NCBI GenBank assembly: GCA_016296235.1
Contig: JAEDJR010000018.1
Span: forward strand, 1-18,490
Source of the DNA: Oscillospiraceae bacterium
GTDB taxonomy: Bacteria; Bacillota; Clostridia; Oscillospirales; Oscillospiraceae
DNA: 18,490 nucleotides
Direction: 5' to 3'
Shown: positions 1 through 8,469 of the stretch, in pieces
Layout of the letters: each line of letters starts with the position of its first letter
Position numbering within the stretch: the stretch's first letter is position 1
Position numbers and translations under genes: made by a program
The notes under the pieces: model-generated
Told to the model about the DNA's origin: nothing
Seen by the model: the letters and a program-made list of their open reading frames with translations, nothing else
Databases searched by the model: none

Positions 1-705
1 CTGCTGTCCGCCGCCACCCTGGTGGTCAAGCGGGTCAAGGGCATCCGCCGGGCGGCCCTGTGTCCGGAGATTCCCAATGACAATAAAACCCTGCTGATCG
101 ACTGCGGCGCCAACGCCGAATGCACGCCGGAGTTCCTGCTGCAGTTTGCGTTCCTGGGCACCGTCTACGCCAAAAAGGTCCAGGGCAAGGCCAATCCCAC
201 CGTGGGCCTGCTGAACATCGGCACCGAGGACTCCAAGGGCACCGCTCTGCAGAAGGAGACCTACGGCCTGCTGCAGAGAGCCCACGAGATGGGCCTCATC
301 TGCTTTGCCGGCAACGTGGAAGCCCGGGATGTACCCCTGGGCGCCGTGGATGTGGTGGTGGCCGACGGATTTTCCGGCAATATTCTGCTGAAATCCATCG
401 AGGGCACCGCGGCGTTCCTGGGCGGGCTTATGAAGGATATGTTCAAAAAGAACCTGCTGACCAAGGTGGCGGCGCTGCTGTGCAAGGACGGCATTGCGGC
501 GTTCAAAAAGCGGATGGACTACCGGGAGGTGGGCGGCACCATGCTCCTGGGCATCACCAGGCCCGTGGTCAAGGCCCACGGCTCCTCTGACGCCCGGGCT
601 ATCCGCAGCGCTGTGAAGCAGGCCATGGAGGCGGTCCGGGGCGATCTGACCACGGAGCTCCAGGCCAGCATGCAGACCCTGACCCAGATGATGAAGGAAG
701 CTTGA
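1..705 (+). CDS. plsX: Phosphate acyltransferase PlsX, 3' part (5' end outside window)
   Basis: PlsX makes acyl-phosphate from acyl-ACP, the first step of phosphatidic acid synthesis in most Gram-positive bacteria, at the inner face of the membrane. The frame is open from base 1 and 234 codons are visible. The family is usually about 330 residues, so roughly the first 100 are missing. Recognisable blocks are the LLIDCGANAECTPEFLLQFA segment, the NPTVGLLNIGTEDSKG segment, VVVADGFSGNILLKSIEG, and the C-terminal GGTMLLGITRPVVKAHGSSDA segment, all in the family order. The GTG at 22 is internal and not a start. It ends 11 bases before rnc, whose ribosome site overlaps the plsX stop, so the two are almost certainly cotranscribed. 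In Bacillus the fabD-fabG-acpP genes lie between them; here they do not. Confidence 0.95.
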   Translation: MLSAATLVVKRVKGIRRAALCPEIPNDNKTLLIDCGANAECTPEFLLQFAFLGTVYAKKVQGKANPTVGLLNIGTEDSKGTALQKETYGLLQRAHEMGLICFAGNVEARDVPLGAVDVVVADGFSGNILLKSIEGTAAFLGGLMKDMFKKNLLTKVAALLCKDGIAAFKKRMDYREVGGTMLLGITRPVVKAHGSSDARAIRSAVKQAMEAVRGDLTTELQASMQTLTQMMKEA

Positions 706-716
706 GGAGGCGGACC

Positions 717-1406
717 ATGTACACAGAACTGGAAACCGGACTGGGCTATGCGTTCCGGGACAGAAGCCTGCTGGAAAATGCCCTGACCCACAGCTCCTAT
801 GCCAACGAGCGGCGGGACGGCCGTGCGAGCAACGAGCGGCTGGAGTTCCTGGGTGACAGCATTCTGGGCTTCGTGGTGGCGGATTTCCTCTACCGCAGAA
901 ACCCCGATAAACCGGAAGGCGACCTGACCCGTATCCGGGCCGATCTGGTCTGCGAGCGGAATCTGGCCAAGGCGGCGGGAACCATCCGTCTGGGCGAGTT
1001 CCTGCTCCTGGGCCATGGCGAGGAGCACGGCGGCGGCCGCTTCCGGGACAGCATTGTCTCCGACGCCATGGAGTCCGTCATTGCGGCAGCCTACCTGGAC
1101 GGCGGCTTCCAGGCGGCCAAGGGCATCATCGACCGGCTGATTCTCAGCGACCTGCCCAAGGGGCGGCCCGGAAACTTTGACTACAAAACCATGCTCCAGG
1201 AGCTGGTGCAGCGGGAGAAGGATCAGGTGCTCCACTACGAGCTTACCGGCGAGTCCGGCCCCGACCATGACAAGGTCTTTTCCGTGGAGGTTCTGCGCAA
1301 CGGCCAGGTGGTCGGCGCGGGACAGGGCCGCAGCAAGAAAAAAGCCGAGCAGGCCGCTGCCGAACAGGCGGTCGCTGCGCTGTTTCCGAAGGAATATGAA
1401 GCATAA
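717..1406 (+). CDS. rnc: Ribonuclease III
   Basis: RNase III cleaves double-stranded RNA, including rRNA precursors. The protein is 229 residues, the normal length. The catalytic domain carries the signature NERLEFLGDS at residues 39-48, with acidic metal ligands E43 and D47, and the second acidic pair D116 and E119 in SDAMESVIAAAYLDGG. A double-stranded RNA-binding domain occupies about residues 153-225 and ends with the typical GxGxSKKKAEQAAAEQA helix. The ATG at 717 is chosen over a TTG at 702 because GAGGAGG at 704-710 is a strong ribosome site six bases before it and would itself be coding from the TTG. The gene is the last of the plsX-rnc unit and ends just inside a bidirectional terminator. 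Confidence 0.96.
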   Translation: MYTELETGLGYAFRDRSLLENALTHSSYANERRDGRASNERLEFLGDSILGFVVADFLYRRNPDKPEGDLTRIRADLVCERNLAKAAGTIRLGEFLLLGHGEEHGGGRFRDSIVSDAMESVIAAAYLDGGFQAAKGIIDRLILSDLPKGRPGNFDYKTMLQELVQREKDQVLHYELTGESGPDHDKVFSVEVLRNGQVVGAGQGRSKKKAEQAAAEQAVAALFPKEYEA

Positions 1407-1446
1407 ACAAATCAGGAAGCACCGGATGCGGTGCTTCCTGATTTGT
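1407..1446. terminator. Bidirectional terminator between rnc and the MATE gene
   Basis: A perfect 18-bp inverted repeat (1407-1424 with 1429-1446) encloses a four-base loop GATG. It starts one base after the rnc stop, and its right arm touches the last base of the convergent MATE stop codon. Each side ends in a short T-rich stretch (ATTTGTT on the plus strand, ATTTGTTTAT on the minus), so it can end transcripts from both genes. Confidence 0.85.
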
Positions 1447-2792
1447 TATGCTGCCAGCGTCCGGCGATAGACCCGGATGAAATAGACAATCTCTGCCGCC
1501 GAGGTGATGGTCCAGGAGAAGATATACAGCAGGTACAGGGAGGAAATGGTCTGATAATAGGCGAAGACGGTGTAGACCCAGATGATTCGGAACACGCAGG
1601 AGCCCAGAATCACAATCACCGTGGGAATCAGGCTCTTGCCCAAAGCCCGGGAGGCGGCGATGGTGCAGTCCATAAAGGCGGAGAAAGCGTAGCAGCAGCC
1701 CATGATGGTCAACCGCTTCATGCCTGCGTCCACCACGGCGGCGTTTTTGGTGAACAGGAAGAGGAACGGCCGGCCGAACACCACCAGCAGCAGCCCCAGA
1801 GCCATGCCGAAGCCGAAGGAATAGGTCAGGCTGATGAAATAGCTGCGCCGGACCCGGTCCCTGTTGCCGGCGCCGAAGTTCTGCCCCATAAAGCTGCCGC
1901 AGGCCGTGTAGAACGCGGCCATGACATCGTAGACCAGGGCGTCGGCGTTGGTGGCGGCGGAGTTGCCGGCCACCATGGTGGAGCTGAAGGTATTGACGCC
2001 CAGCTGGACGAAGGAGTTGGCGATCTGGAAAATCACATGCTGCAGGCCAGACGGCACGCCGATGCGGAGAATATCCAAGACGCGCTGGCTGTCCGGCCGC
2101 AGGGCTGTCCAGGTCAGACCGTAGACGTCCCGGCTGCGGAACAGAGCCGCCAGCACCAGAACGGCCGAGAGATACTGGGCAAGGATACTGGCCAGAGCCA
2201 CGCCTGCCACCCCCAGCCGGCATACCAGGACAAAGAACAGGTTCATCAGGACGTTGAGAACGCCGGACATGGACAGATAGAACAGGGGCCGCCGGGTGTC
2301 GCCCACGGCGCTGAATACGGCGTTGCCGAAGTTGTAAAGGCCAAGAGCCGGCATCCCCAGAGAATAAATCCGAAGGTACAGGACGGCCTCGTCCAGCAGA
2401 TCCTCCTTGGTGTGCAGCAGCCGCAGGAAGAAACCGGACAGGCATACGCCGGCAGTCAGCAGAAGAAGGCCTGCGGCCAGACATACCAGCGCTGCTGTGT
2501 GAACGGTTTTTTGCAGGTTGTCCCGATCCTTCGCGCCGAAGTGCAGGGCGGCCAGCACATTGACGCCGCTGGACAGGCCGATGAGAAAGCCGGTGAACAT
2601 GGTCACCAGCGTGGCGGTGGATCCAACGGAACCCAGGGCCAGGGAACCCACAAACCGTCCCACCACGGCGATGTCTGCCAGGTTGAACAGCACCTGCAGC
2701 AGGTTGGAGAAGATCAGCGGGAGACTGAATCGCAGAATCTGCGTCCAGAGGTTCCCGCGGGTCAGATTCTGATGAAATGAAATAGCTGACAT
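1446..2792 (-). CDS. MATE-family multidrug/metabolite efflux transporter
   Basis: A 448-residue integral membrane protein of the MATE (NorM/DinF-like) family, which exports cationic or other small compounds in exchange for Na+ or H+. About 12 hydrophobic helices fall in two halves. The first half opens with a typical MATE start: LTRGNLWTQILRFSLPLIFS, then LLQVLFNLADIAVVGRFVG. The second half repeats the pattern with ILRIGVPSGLQHVIFQIANSF and contains GQNFGAGNRDRVRR. Length matches the family. The ATG at 2792 has a GAGG ribosome site about eight bases upstream. The gene opposes all its neighbours, sitting between rnc and smc, which are adjacent in Bacillus. It has its own consensus promoter. 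The substrate cannot be told from sequence. Confidence 0.93.
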   Translation of the reverse strand: MSAISFHQNLTRGNLWTQILRFSLPLIFSNLLQVLFNLADIAVVGRFVGSLALGSVGSTATLVTMFTGFLIGLSSGVNVLAALHFGAKDRDNLQKTVHTAALVCLAAGLLLLTAGVCLSGFFLRLLHTKEDLLDEAVLYLRIYSLGMPALGLYNFGNAVFSAVGDTRRPLFYLSMSGVLNVLMNLFFVLVCRLGVAGVALASILAQYLSAVLVLAALFRSRDVYGLTWTALRPDSQRVLDILRIGVPSGLQHVIFQIANSFVQLGVNTFSSTMVAGNSAATNADALVYDVMAAFYTACGSFMGQNFGAGNRDRVRRSYFISLTYSFGFGMALGLLLVVFGRPFLFLFTKNAAVVDAGMKRLTIMGCCYAFSAFMDCTIAASRALGKSLIPTVIVILGSCVFRIIWVYTVFAYYQTISSLYLLYIFSWTITSAAEIVYFIRVYRRTLAA

Positions 2793-2822
2793 GGTTTCGC
2801 CTCATACAACATAATCCAGGGA

Positions 2823-2851
2823 ATTATACCCGCTTGCCCGCCGATTGTCAA
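2823..2851 (-). promoter_or_regulatory. Consensus sigma-A promoter of the MATE gene
   Basis: Read on the minus strand, TTGACA (2851-2846) and TATAAT (2828-2823) match both hexamers exactly with a 17-base spacer. The -10 lies 31 bases from the MATE start codon. A promoter this strong usually implies a repressor or constitutive high expression; no regulator gene adjoins it. Confidence 0.85.
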
Positions 2852-2860
2852 TTCTCTCTC

Positions 2861-2889
2861 TTGAAATTGCGGCGGGAACTTGCTACAAT
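2861..2889 (+). promoter_or_regulatory. Sigma-A promoter of smc and downstream genes
   Basis: TTGAAA (2861-2866), a 17-base spacer and TACAAT (2884-2889) form a strong sigma-A promoter about 35 bases before the smc start. Its -35 box is only nine bases from the -35 box of the divergent MATE promoter. Confidence 0.82.
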
Positions 2890-2923
2890 ATATCGATAAA
2901 ATGGAAAATGGAGAAGTGTGAGC

Positions 2924-5900
2924 GTGTATCTGAAATCCCTGGAAATCCAAGGCTTCAAGTCCTTCGCGGATAAGACAGTGCTGCGCTTTGGCGACGACAT
3001 CACCGCCATCGTGGGCCCCAACGGAAGCGGAAAATCCAATATCTCCGACGCCATCAGCTGGGTCATGGGCGAGATGAGCTCCAAGGCCCTGCGGGGGGCA
3101 AAAATGGAGGATGTGATTTTCGGCGGCACCCAGAAGCGCGGCCAGGTGGGCTTTGCCGAAGCGACGCTGGTGCTGGACAATTCCGACGGAGCGCTGGCCA
3201 TCGAAACACCGGAAGTCATGGTCACCCGCCGCTACTATCGTTCCGGCGAGAGTGAATACTATATCAACAAGCAGTCCGCCCGCCTGCGGGACATCAACGA
3301 GCTGTTCATGGACACAGGCCTGGGCAAGGAGGGCTACTCCAACATCGGCCAGGGCCGTATTGACGAGATTCTGGCCCTGAAGAGCACCGACCGCCGGGAG
3401 GTCTTTGAAGAGGCCGCCGGTATTTCCAAATACCGCCACCGCAAGGAGGAGACGGAGCGCCGTCTGGCCTCCACCGAGGACAACCTCATGCGCATCGGGG
3501 ACAAGATCTCCGAGCTGGAGCTGCAGGTGGAACCCCTGCGGGTGCAGGCGGAAAAAGCGAAAAAATATCTGGAGCTGCGGGAGGAGCTGAAGGGCCTGGA
3601 AATTGCCGTCTGGCTGGAAAAGCTGGAGGGTCTGGCGGCCGCGGCCCAGAAGGCGGAAGCGGATTACAATTCCGCGGCGTTTATTCTGGAGCAGCAGCAC
3701 GCGGAGCTGACCAGGCTTTATCAGCTGTCGGACCAGCTGGCTATGGAGCTGAACCAGCGCAGCCTGGAGCTGGACCGCCGGCAGGAGGATATCGCCGTCC
3801 GGGAGGGGCAGATTCACCAGCAGGAGAGCGAAATTGCGGTGCTCCAGGCCGGCGCGGACAATGCCCGGCAGAATATCGAGCGGATTCGCCAGGAGCTGGC
3901 GGATCAGGAGAGCCGCAGCGGCGGCATCGCCGGACAGATCCGGCAGCAGCAGGACAGAATTGATGAAATCAACCGAAGCCTGGAAGCCCTGCGGGAGACC
4001 CTGGAGGCAGCCCAGGCCGACGCCCGGCGTCTGGCGGCATCGGCAGACAGCGCCGAACGGGAAGCCCTGGGCCTGCGGGCCAGCCAGTCTTTGCTGCAGG
4101 CGGAAGCGGCCCGCAAGCGGGCGGAAATCGCCTCCCTGACGGCCTCTCTGGAGGAGGTCGCCCAGCGGCGGCAGTCCATCCAGGACGATCTGGATGCGGC
4201 GGAAGCCCGCCGGGAGGAGCTGGCCGGACAGGCGTCCGGGTTTGAACGCACCCTGGAGGAAGCCCGGGAGACGGTGACCTCCTGCAAGAATACGGCGGCG
4301 GGCTACGCCCTGCGGCAGCGCTCCCGCCAGGAAAAGCGGGACAGCCTGCAGCGCACGGTGGACAGCCTGCGCATTGAGCTGCAGACCGCCCAGTCCCGGA
4401 GCCGGATGCTCCAGGAGCTGCAGCGGGACTATGAGGGCTTCTCCAAGGCGGTCCGTCTGGTGATGCAGGAGGCCCGGAAGCACACCCTGGGACAGATTCA
4501 CGGCCCCGTGTCCGCCCTGATCCGCACGGACGACGCCTACACCGTGGCCATCGAGACGGCCCTGGGCGCCAGTATGCAGAACATCGTGGTGGGCTCCGAG
4601 GAGGACGGCAAGGCGGCCATCCGCTTCTTGAAGCGGTGCGACGGCGGCCGGGCTACCTTCCTGCCTCTGAGCACCATCCAGGGCCGGGGTCTGCAGGAGC
4701 GGGATCTGGAAGGCTGCGCCGGTTTTGTGGGCGTGGCCGCCGATCTGGTTCACTATGACCGGGCCTATGAGGGAATTGTCCGGAATTTATTGGGTAAGAT
4801 TGTTCTGGTGGAGACTCTGGATCATGCGGTCAGCATGGCCCGGAAATACCAGAACCGGTTTAAGATTGTCACCCTGGACGGCCAGGTCATGAATGCCGGC
4901 GGCTCCATGACCGGCGGTTCGGCCTCCAGGAGTGCGGGAATTCTCTCCCGTGCCAACGAGCTGACCCGGCTCCAGGAGAAGGAAAACCAACTGAAATCCA
5001 GGCTGCAGGAGCAGGAGGCCCAGCTGGCCGAAGCTGCCCGGTCTGCGGCCCAGGTGGAATTTGAGCTGACGGCCGTCCAGGGCCAGCTGAGGCAGGCGGA
5101 GGACGACGTTCTCCGGGCCGAGGGCCAGACCCGGCAGGCCAAGGCCCTGCTGGAGGCTCTGGATGAAAATATCCGCGCCTACCGGTGGGAGCTGGAGACG
5201 CTGCAGACCCGCAGCGGCGGCGATGAGGGCCGTCTGGCCCAGCTCCGGGCCGACACCGAGCAGGCGGACCGGGAGATTTCCGATCTGGACGCCCGCCTGG
5301 CCAATCTGGCCCAGGGACAGAACGCCCTCTCCCGGGAGACCGGAGAGCTGGCAGACCGGATGACGGCCCTGCGTATGGACGCCGCAGCCCAGGAGGCGGA
5401 GCGGACCAGCGCCCAGGAGAACATCCGGCGGCTCCAGACCCTGGCGGAAGCCATGGAGGGCGACCGGGGCCAGAAGGAGCAGCTGATTGACCGCTATACA
5501 GAGGAAATTGCGGCCCTGACCGGTCAGCTGGAAGAGGCCCGGAACCGCCGGCAGCAGCTGGAGCAGGCCCTGGAGGACAGCCGCAGCCAGCTGCAGGAGG
5601 CCCGCCAGTCCCGCGCCGACACCGAGGCCCGCCGCACCAAAACCGACAAGGATGCCCAGGATAAGAACAGGGAAATCCTGGATATGGAACGGGAATCCGC
5701 CCGTCTGGAGCAGAAGAAGGCCACGGCGGCCATGGAGGAGCAGCAGATCCTGGATAAGCTCTGGGACAGCTACGAGCTGACGCCTTCCACGGCGGCAGGG
5801 GCCAAAGCGGAGCTGGAGAGCACCGCCGCAGCCAATAAACGCATTGCGGAGCTGAAACGGAAGATCAACGGGCTCGGCTCTCCCAACCTGGGCGCCATTG

Positions 5901-6496
5901 AGGAATTCGCCCGGGTGAATGAGCGCTACGAGTATCTCACCGGCCAGCGGGACGATGTGCTTCACGCGAAAAAGGAGCTGGAGGCCATTGTCAGAACCAT
6001 CACCGAGGAAATGACGGAGATTTTTGTCCGGGAGTTCGGAAAAATCAACGAGCATTTCCAGAAAACCTTTGTGGAGATGTTCGGCGGCGGCAAGGGAGAC
6101 CTGGTTCTGGAGGATCCGTCCCAGCCCTTGAGCTGCGGTATCGAGATCAAGGTGCAGCCGCCCGGCAAGCAGGTCAAGACCATCACCCTGCTCTCCGGCG
6201 GTGAGAAGGCCTTTGTGGCCATCGCCCTGTATTTTGCCATTCTGAAGGTGCGGCCCACGCCCTTCTGCCTGCTGGACGAGATCGACGCGGCCCTGGACGA
6301 CCGGAATGTGGAGCGGTTCGCCACCTATCTGCGAACCCTCTGCCGGAAGACGCAGTTCATTGTCATCACCCACCGCCGCGGCACCATGGAAGCCGCAGAC
6401 GTGCTCTACGGCGTCACCATGCAGGAGCAGGGCGTGTCCAAGATCCTGCACCTGGATCTGAACCAGATGACGGCGGAGCTGGGCATTACAGAATAA
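2924..6496 (+). CDS. smc: Chromosome segregation protein SMC
   Basis: SMC is the ATPase of the bacterial condensin complex (with ScpA and ScpB, not in this window) and organises and segregates the chromosome. At 1190 residues it is full length. The N-terminal head has Walker A GPNGSGKSN at about 31-39 and the Q-loop-region motif YSNIGQGRIDEIL. A long coiled coil follows, then a hinge at about 518-668 (HGPVSALIRTDDAY ... GGSMTGGSASRSAG), a second coiled coil, and the C-terminal head with signature LSGGEKA (1090-1096) and Walker B FCLLDEIDAALD (from 1114). The GTG at 2924 gives the usual N-terminus MYLKSLEIQGFKSF and sits about ten bases after GGAG. A GTG at 2918 (two more residues) is possible but very close to that site. 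The gene leads the long operon through leuS. Confidence 0.96.
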   Translation: MYLKSLEIQGFKSFADKTVLRFGDDITAIVGPNGSGKSNISDAISWVMGEMSSKALRGAKMEDVIFGGTQKRGQVGFAEATLVLDNSDGALAIETPEVMVTRRYYRSGESEYYINKQSARLRDINELFMDTGLGKEGYSNIGQGRIDEILALKSTDRREVFEEAAGISKYRHRKEETERRLASTEDNLMRIGDKISELELQVEPLRVQAEKAKKYLELREELKGLEIAVWLEKLEGLAAAAQKAEADYNSAAFILEQQHAELTRLYQLSDQLAMELNQRSLELDRRQEDIAVREGQIHQQESEIAVLQAGADNARQNIERIRQELADQESRSGGIAGQIRQQQDRIDEINRSLEALRETLEAAQADARRLAASADSAEREALGLRASQSLLQAEAARKRAEIASLTASLEEVAQRRQSIQDDLDAAEARREELAGQASGFERTLEEARETVTSCKNTAAGYALRQRSRQEKRDSLQRTVDSLRIELQTAQSRSRMLQELQRDYEGFSKAVRLVMQEARKHTLGQIHGPVSALIRTDDAYTVAIETALGASMQNIVVGSEEDGKAAIRFLKRCDGGRATFLPLSTIQGRGLQERDLEGCAGFVGVAADLVHYDRAYEGIVRNLLGKIVLVETLDHAVSMARKYQNRFKIVTLDGQVMNAGGSMTGGSASRSAGILSRANELTRLQEKENQLKSRLQEQEAQLAEAARSAAQVEFELTAVQGQLRQAEDDVLRAEGQTRQAKALLEALDENIRAYRWELETLQTRSGGDEGRLAQLRADTEQADREISDLDARLANLAQGQNALSRETGELADRMTALRMDAAAQEAERTSAQENIRRLQTLAEAMEGDRGQKEQLIDRYTEEIAALTGQLEEARNRRQQLEQALEDSRSQLQEARQSRADTEARRTKTDKDAQDKNREILDMERESARLEQKKATAAMEEQQILDKLWDSYELTPSTAAGAKAELESTAAANKRIAELKRKINGLGSPNLGAIEEFARVNERYEYLTGQRDDVLHAKKELEAIVRTITEEMTEIFVREFGKINEHFQKTFVEMFGGGKGDLVLEDPSQPLSCGIEIKVQPPGKQVKTITLLSGGEKAFVAIALYFAILKVRPTPFCLLDEIDAALDDRNVERFATYLRTLCRKTQFIVITHRRGTMEAADVLYGVTMQEQGVSKILHLDLNQMTAELGITE

Positions 6497-6513
6497 CAGA
6501 AAGGAATTGGAAC

Positions 6514-7407
6514 ATGGGATTTTTTGATAAAATCAAGCAGGGCCTCAGCAAGACGGCCTCTTCCATCAGCCAGGTGTTTACCGGCTTCTCCGAGATCGAC
6601 GACGACTTTTACGAAGAACTGGAGGAAAGCCTGATTCTGGCGGATCTGGGCTTTGATACCACCATGAAGGCCATGGACAGCCTGCGGGAGAAGGTCAGGA
6701 CCCAGCGCCTCAAGACCACGGAGGAGGCCCGAAAGGCCCTGCGGGAGGTGCTGGCGGAAATGGTCAGCGTGGGCGACACCGGCCTGAACCTCTCCACCAA
6801 GCCCTCGGTGATTCTCGTCATCGGCGTCAACGGTGTGGGCAAGACCACCACCATCGGCAAGCTGGCCCATCAGCTGAAGCAGGACGGCAAAAAAGTCCTG
6901 CTGTGCGCGGCGGATACCTTCCGGGCGGCAGCGGCCGATCAGCTGGAAATCTGGGCGGGCCGCGCCGGTGTGGACATCATCCGTCAGGACGAGGGCGCCG
7001 ACCCTGCCGCCGTGGTCTATGACGCCATTGCGGCGGCCCGGGCGCGGCACAGCGACGTGATTCTCTGCGACACCGCCGGACGGCTCCACAACAAGCAGAA
7101 TCTGATGAACGAGCTGAATAAAATCAGCCGGATCATCGACCGGGAGCTGCCGGACTGCGCAAAGGAGGTTCTGCTGGTGCTGGACGGCACCACCGGCCAG
7201 AACGGTCTGGTGCAGGCGAAACAGTTCCGGGAAATCGCCGGCGTCACCGGCATGGTCATGACCAAGCTGGACGGCACCGCCAAGGGCGGCATCGTGGTGG
7301 CTGTGGCGGATACCCTGCAGATTCCGGTCAAATACATCGGCGTCGGCGAGCAGATGGACGATCTGATGCCCTTCCGGGCTGACGCCTTTGCGGAGGCGCT
7401 GGTATGA
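6514..7407 (+). CDS. ftsY: Signal recognition particle receptor FtsY
   Basis: FtsY is the membrane-associated GTPase that receives ribosomes carrying SRP and passes them to the Sec translocon. The protein is 297 residues. A short amphipathic N-terminus (MGFFDKIKQGLSKT) replaces the long acidic A domain of the E. coli protein, as is usual in Firmicutes. The N domain spans about 20-90. The G domain has the P-loop GVNGVGKT at 104-111, DTFRAAA at 134-140, DTAGR at 186-190, TKLDG at 250-254 and GVGEQ at 276-280. AAGGA lies nine bases before the ATG. It follows smc by 17 bases, the same adjacency as in Bacillus, and its stop overlaps the next start as ATGA, so the two are translationally coupled. 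Confidence 0.97.
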   Translation: MGFFDKIKQGLSKTASSISQVFTGFSEIDDDFYEELEESLILADLGFDTTMKAMDSLREKVRTQRLKTTEEARKALREVLAEMVSVGDTGLNLSTKPSVILVIGVNGVGKTTTIGKLAHQLKQDGKKVLLCAADTFRAAAADQLEIWAGRAGVDIIRQDEGADPAAVVYDAIAAARARHSDVILCDTAGRLHNKQNLMNELNKISRIIDRELPDCAKEVLLVLDGTTGQNGLVQAKQFREIAGVTGMVMTKLDGTAKGGIVVAVADTLQIPVKYIGVGEQMDDLMPFRADAFAEALV

Positions 7408-7997
7408 AGCTTGTATTGGCCAGCAAGAATCCGCATAAACTGTTGGAAATGCAGACCATCCTGGGCCAGCTGGGCCTGGAGGTGGTGCTGGAGCGGGATG
7501 TGGGCGTCGATGTGGACGTGGAAGAAACCGGCACGACCTTTGAGGAAAACGCCCTTTTGAAGGCCCGCGCCGTCATGGAGGCCAGCGGCATGGCGGCCAT
7601 CGCCGACGATTCCGGCCTTATGGTGGACGCCCTGAACGGCGCGCCGGGGGTGTATTCCGCCCGGTACGGCGGTCTGGATTCGGATTCCGCCCGGACGGCG
7701 CTGCTGCTTCACAATCTGGAAGGAGTTCCGGAGGAGCGGCGCACGGCCCGCTTTGTCAGCGCCATCGCCTGCGTCCTGCCGGACGGCCGGGTGGTTACGG
7801 CCCGGGGCGTATGCGAGGGCAGAATTCTGTTTGAAACCCGGGGCAGCAATGGCTTCGGCTATGACCCGGTGTTCTATGTGCCCCAATTGGGAAAGACCTT
7901 TGCCGAGGCCGGCGGTTCCGAGAAAAACGCCGTCAGCCACCGGGGCAATGCCCTCAAGGAGTTTTTACATGCATGGAAGGAGGCTGGCATATGCTGA
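7404..7997 (+). CDS. rdgB: Non-canonical purine NTP pyrophosphatase (RdgB/HAM1, XTP/dITP diphosphatase)
   Basis: This enzyme hydrolyses dITP, ITP and XTP to monophosphates and keeps deaminated purines out of DNA and RNA. The 197 residues match the family length. The N-terminal substrate motif is LVLASKNPHKLLEM. The rest is conserved in order: TTFEENALLKARAV, ADDSGLMVDALNGAPGVYSARYGG with the active-site acids, the GRILFETRGSNGFGYDPVF loop, and SHRGNALKEF near the end. The start ATG overlaps the ftsY stop by four bases and no separate ribosome site is needed. The stop overlaps the start of the YhbY-like gene. Confidence 0.95.
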   Translation: MKLVLASKNPHKLLEMQTILGQLGLEVVLERDVGVDVDVEETGTTFEENALLKARAVMEASGMAAIADDSGLMVDALNGAPGVYSARYGGLDSDSARTALLLHNLEGVPEERRTARFVSAIACVLPDGRVVTARGVCEGRILFETRGSNGFGYDPVFYVPQLGKTFAEAGGSEKNAVSHRGNALKEFLHAWKEAGIC

Positions 7998-8446
7998 CCA
8001 GCAAGCAGCGCGCGGAGCTTCGCGCCCGGGCCAACGGCCTGGAAATCACCCTCATGGTGGGAAAGGGCGGCGTCTCTGAGCAGGTTCTGGCAGAGGCGGA
8101 GATTCTCCTGGACAGCCACGAGCTGGTGAAGGGAAAGGTTCTGGAAACGGCCATGATGACAGCCCGGGAGGCCAGCGACGCGGTTTGCGAGGCCACCGGC
8201 GCCGACGGCGTATCCACTGCCGGCGGAACCTTTGTGATCTGGCGGAAATCCGCCAAGCTGGAGGCAGAGCGGCGAACCAAGGAGCAGGCCGCTGCGCCCA
8301 AGAAAAAGAAAGTCAATCCCGTCAAGGTCGGGCGGCAGAGAAGAAAAGCAGCTGCCAAGGCGGAAAAGGAACGCCGCGCCCAGTATTTTCACGATGAGGC
8401 CGTCAAGGCCGCCATTGAGCGCAGAAAGCAGTTTTATCAGGACTGA
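7991..8446 (+). CDS. yhbY: YhbY-family (CRM domain) RNA-binding protein with long basic C-terminal tail
   Basis: CRM-domain proteins of the YhbY family bind pre-50S ribosomes and aid large-subunit assembly. Residues 1-88 form the CRM fold: LTSKQRAELRARAN, the GKGGV turn at 24-28, HELVKGKVLE at 43-52, and the closing strand GGTFVIWRKS at 78-87. YhbY is usually about 97 residues; this one has 151. The extra segment (about 90-151) is rich in Lys, Arg, Ala and Glu, includes a PKKKK cluster at 103-107, and is probably helical. The ATG at 7991 is preceded by AAGGAGG (7977-7983) at ideal spacing, so an in-frame ATG at 7973 upstream of that site is rejected. The gene order yhbY-nadD-yqeK matches Bacillus. 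Confidence 0.92.
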   Translation: MLTSKQRAELRARANGLEITLMVGKGGVSEQVLAEAEILLDSHELVKGKVLETAMMTAREASDAVCEATGADGVSTAGGTFVIWRKSAKLEAERRTKEQAAAPKKKKVNPVKVGRQRRKAAAKAEKERRAQYFHDEAVKAAIERRKQFYQD

Positions 8447-8469
8447 CAGATTGGAAAGGGGAGGGTGTT

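Noticed and set aside
1431..2780. 449-codon plus-strand open frame opposite the MATE gene
   Set aside because: Gln/His/Gly/Glu-rich with no domain; the minus-strand MATE protein has a full membrane pattern and promoter.
2762..4753. 663-codon minus-strand open frame opposite smc
   Set aside because: Covers unmistakable SMC sequence on the plus strand, shows low-complexity Leu/Gln/Gly composition and runs through both divergent promoters.
4787..6451. 554-codon minus-strand open frame opposite the 3' half of smc
   Set aside because: Antisense shadow caused by codon bias; the plus strand has the SMC signature and Walker B motif.
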